A stretch of DNA of 5,249 nucleotides from the NCBI GenBank assembly GCA_027717925.1, contig JALLON010000195.1:1-5249 (forward strand), written 5' to 3'. The notes under the pieces were generated by a model, which was not told where the DNA came from, searched no databases, and saw only the letters and a list, made by a program, of their open reading frames with translations. Below, piece by piece: positions 5,150 to 5,249 of the stretch. How positions within the stretch are numbered: the stretch's first letter is position 1; every line of letters starts with the position of its first letter. A program made the position numbers and the translations under genes. This DNA comes from Acidobacteria bacterium AH-259-G07. GTDB taxonomy: Bacteria; Acidobacteriota; UBA6911; RPQK01; JADFOI01.

Positions 5150-5249
5150 GATCTCAGAAATCTCGGCACCAATCGCGGCCAGTCGCTGTGCCACGTTTTC
5201 GTATCCGCGCTGAATCACCTCGGCATGCTCAATGGTTGTGACCCCATCC
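5144..5249 (-). CDS. murA: MurA-like UDP-N-acetylglucosamine enolpyruvyl transferase, C-terminal 34 codons
   Basis: The minus-strand frame entering from the right edge encodes DGVTTIEHAEVIQRGYENVA then QRLAAIGAEISEIS and stops at TGA (5146-5144). The pattern G-T-I-x(6)-I-x-RGYE-x(3)-L-x-A-x-GA-x-I is the characteristic C-terminus of MurA, where the final strand-helix of the inside-out barrel carries the RGYE motif. MurA transfers enolpyruvate from PEP to UDP-GlcNAc, the first committed step of peptidoglycan precursor synthesis in the cytoplasm. The catalytic Cys loop and all other domains lie outside the window, so activity cannot be judged. The related EPSP synthase ends differently as I recall it, which favours MurA. 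The gene reads in the same direction as the dehydratase-SDR pair, 123 bp upstream of it, but that pair has its own predicted promoter. Confidence 0.75.
   Translation of the reverse strand, partial: DGVTTIEHAEVIQRGYENVAQRLAAIGAEISEIS

Overview
The window looks like a chromosomal segment of an uncultivated or poorly characterised bacterium, probably Acidobacteriota. The main lineage clue is the left-edge TPR protein, whose segment around DNPDVGSIVL followed by five TPR units resembles a family I know mainly from acidobacterial genomes. Short-period repeats between genes fit the same picture. This assignment is inference; there is no rRNA or tRNA in the window.

Layout, left to right. (1) 1-746 (+): 3' part of a TPR protein whose start lies outside the window. 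(2) 747-912: intergenic, with an extended -10 promoter (859-867) and, at the predicted transcription start, a 14-bp-stem hairpin (873-902). (3) 913-1805 (+): murQ, N-acetylmuramic acid 6-phosphate etherase, split by an apparent frameshift near 1338-1341. (4) 1810-1873: a 64-bp near-perfect palindrome whose left end shares GGGGTCAGA with the first hairpin, so murQ is bracketed by two REP/MITE-like hairpins. (5) 1889-2831 (+): BadF/BadG-type amino-sugar kinase (MurK/NagK-like), with its ATG start out of frame because of a G9 tract at codons 9-11. (6) 2832-2970: convergent intergenic region with two 7-bp-period tandem arrays in roughly inverted relation. (7) 2971-3735 (-): SDR dehydrogenase. (8) 3739-5020 (-): enolase-superfamily acid-sugar dehydratase-like protein, split by a G7 tract (C7 on the + strand, 4697-4703). 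(9) 5021-5143: intergenic, with an 8-bp-period array, a good sigma70-like promoter and a 7-bp-period array. (10) 5144-5249 (-): the last 34 codons of a MurA-like enolpyruvyl transferase.

How the genes may work together. The kinase and MurQ form a compact muropeptide-recycling pair: phosphorylate MurNAc (and/or GlcNAc), then remove the lactyl ether to give GlcNAc-6-phosphate. MurA, at the other edge, is the first committed enzyme of peptidoglycan precursor synthesis, so the region has a cell-wall amino-sugar theme. Between them a two-gene minus-strand operon (acid-sugar dehydratase then SDR, 3 bp apart) resembles the core of non-phosphorylative sugar-acid catabolism such as the L-fuconate pathway.

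Three of the six genes appear frameshifted, two of them in G homopolymers. Sequencing or assembly error is the simplest explanation, but phase variation or real decay cannot be excluded from sequence alone. I see no clearly new defence or mobile system. The most unusual material is the hairpin pair around murQ and the intergenic repeat arrays that appear to supply promoter and ribosome-binding elements.
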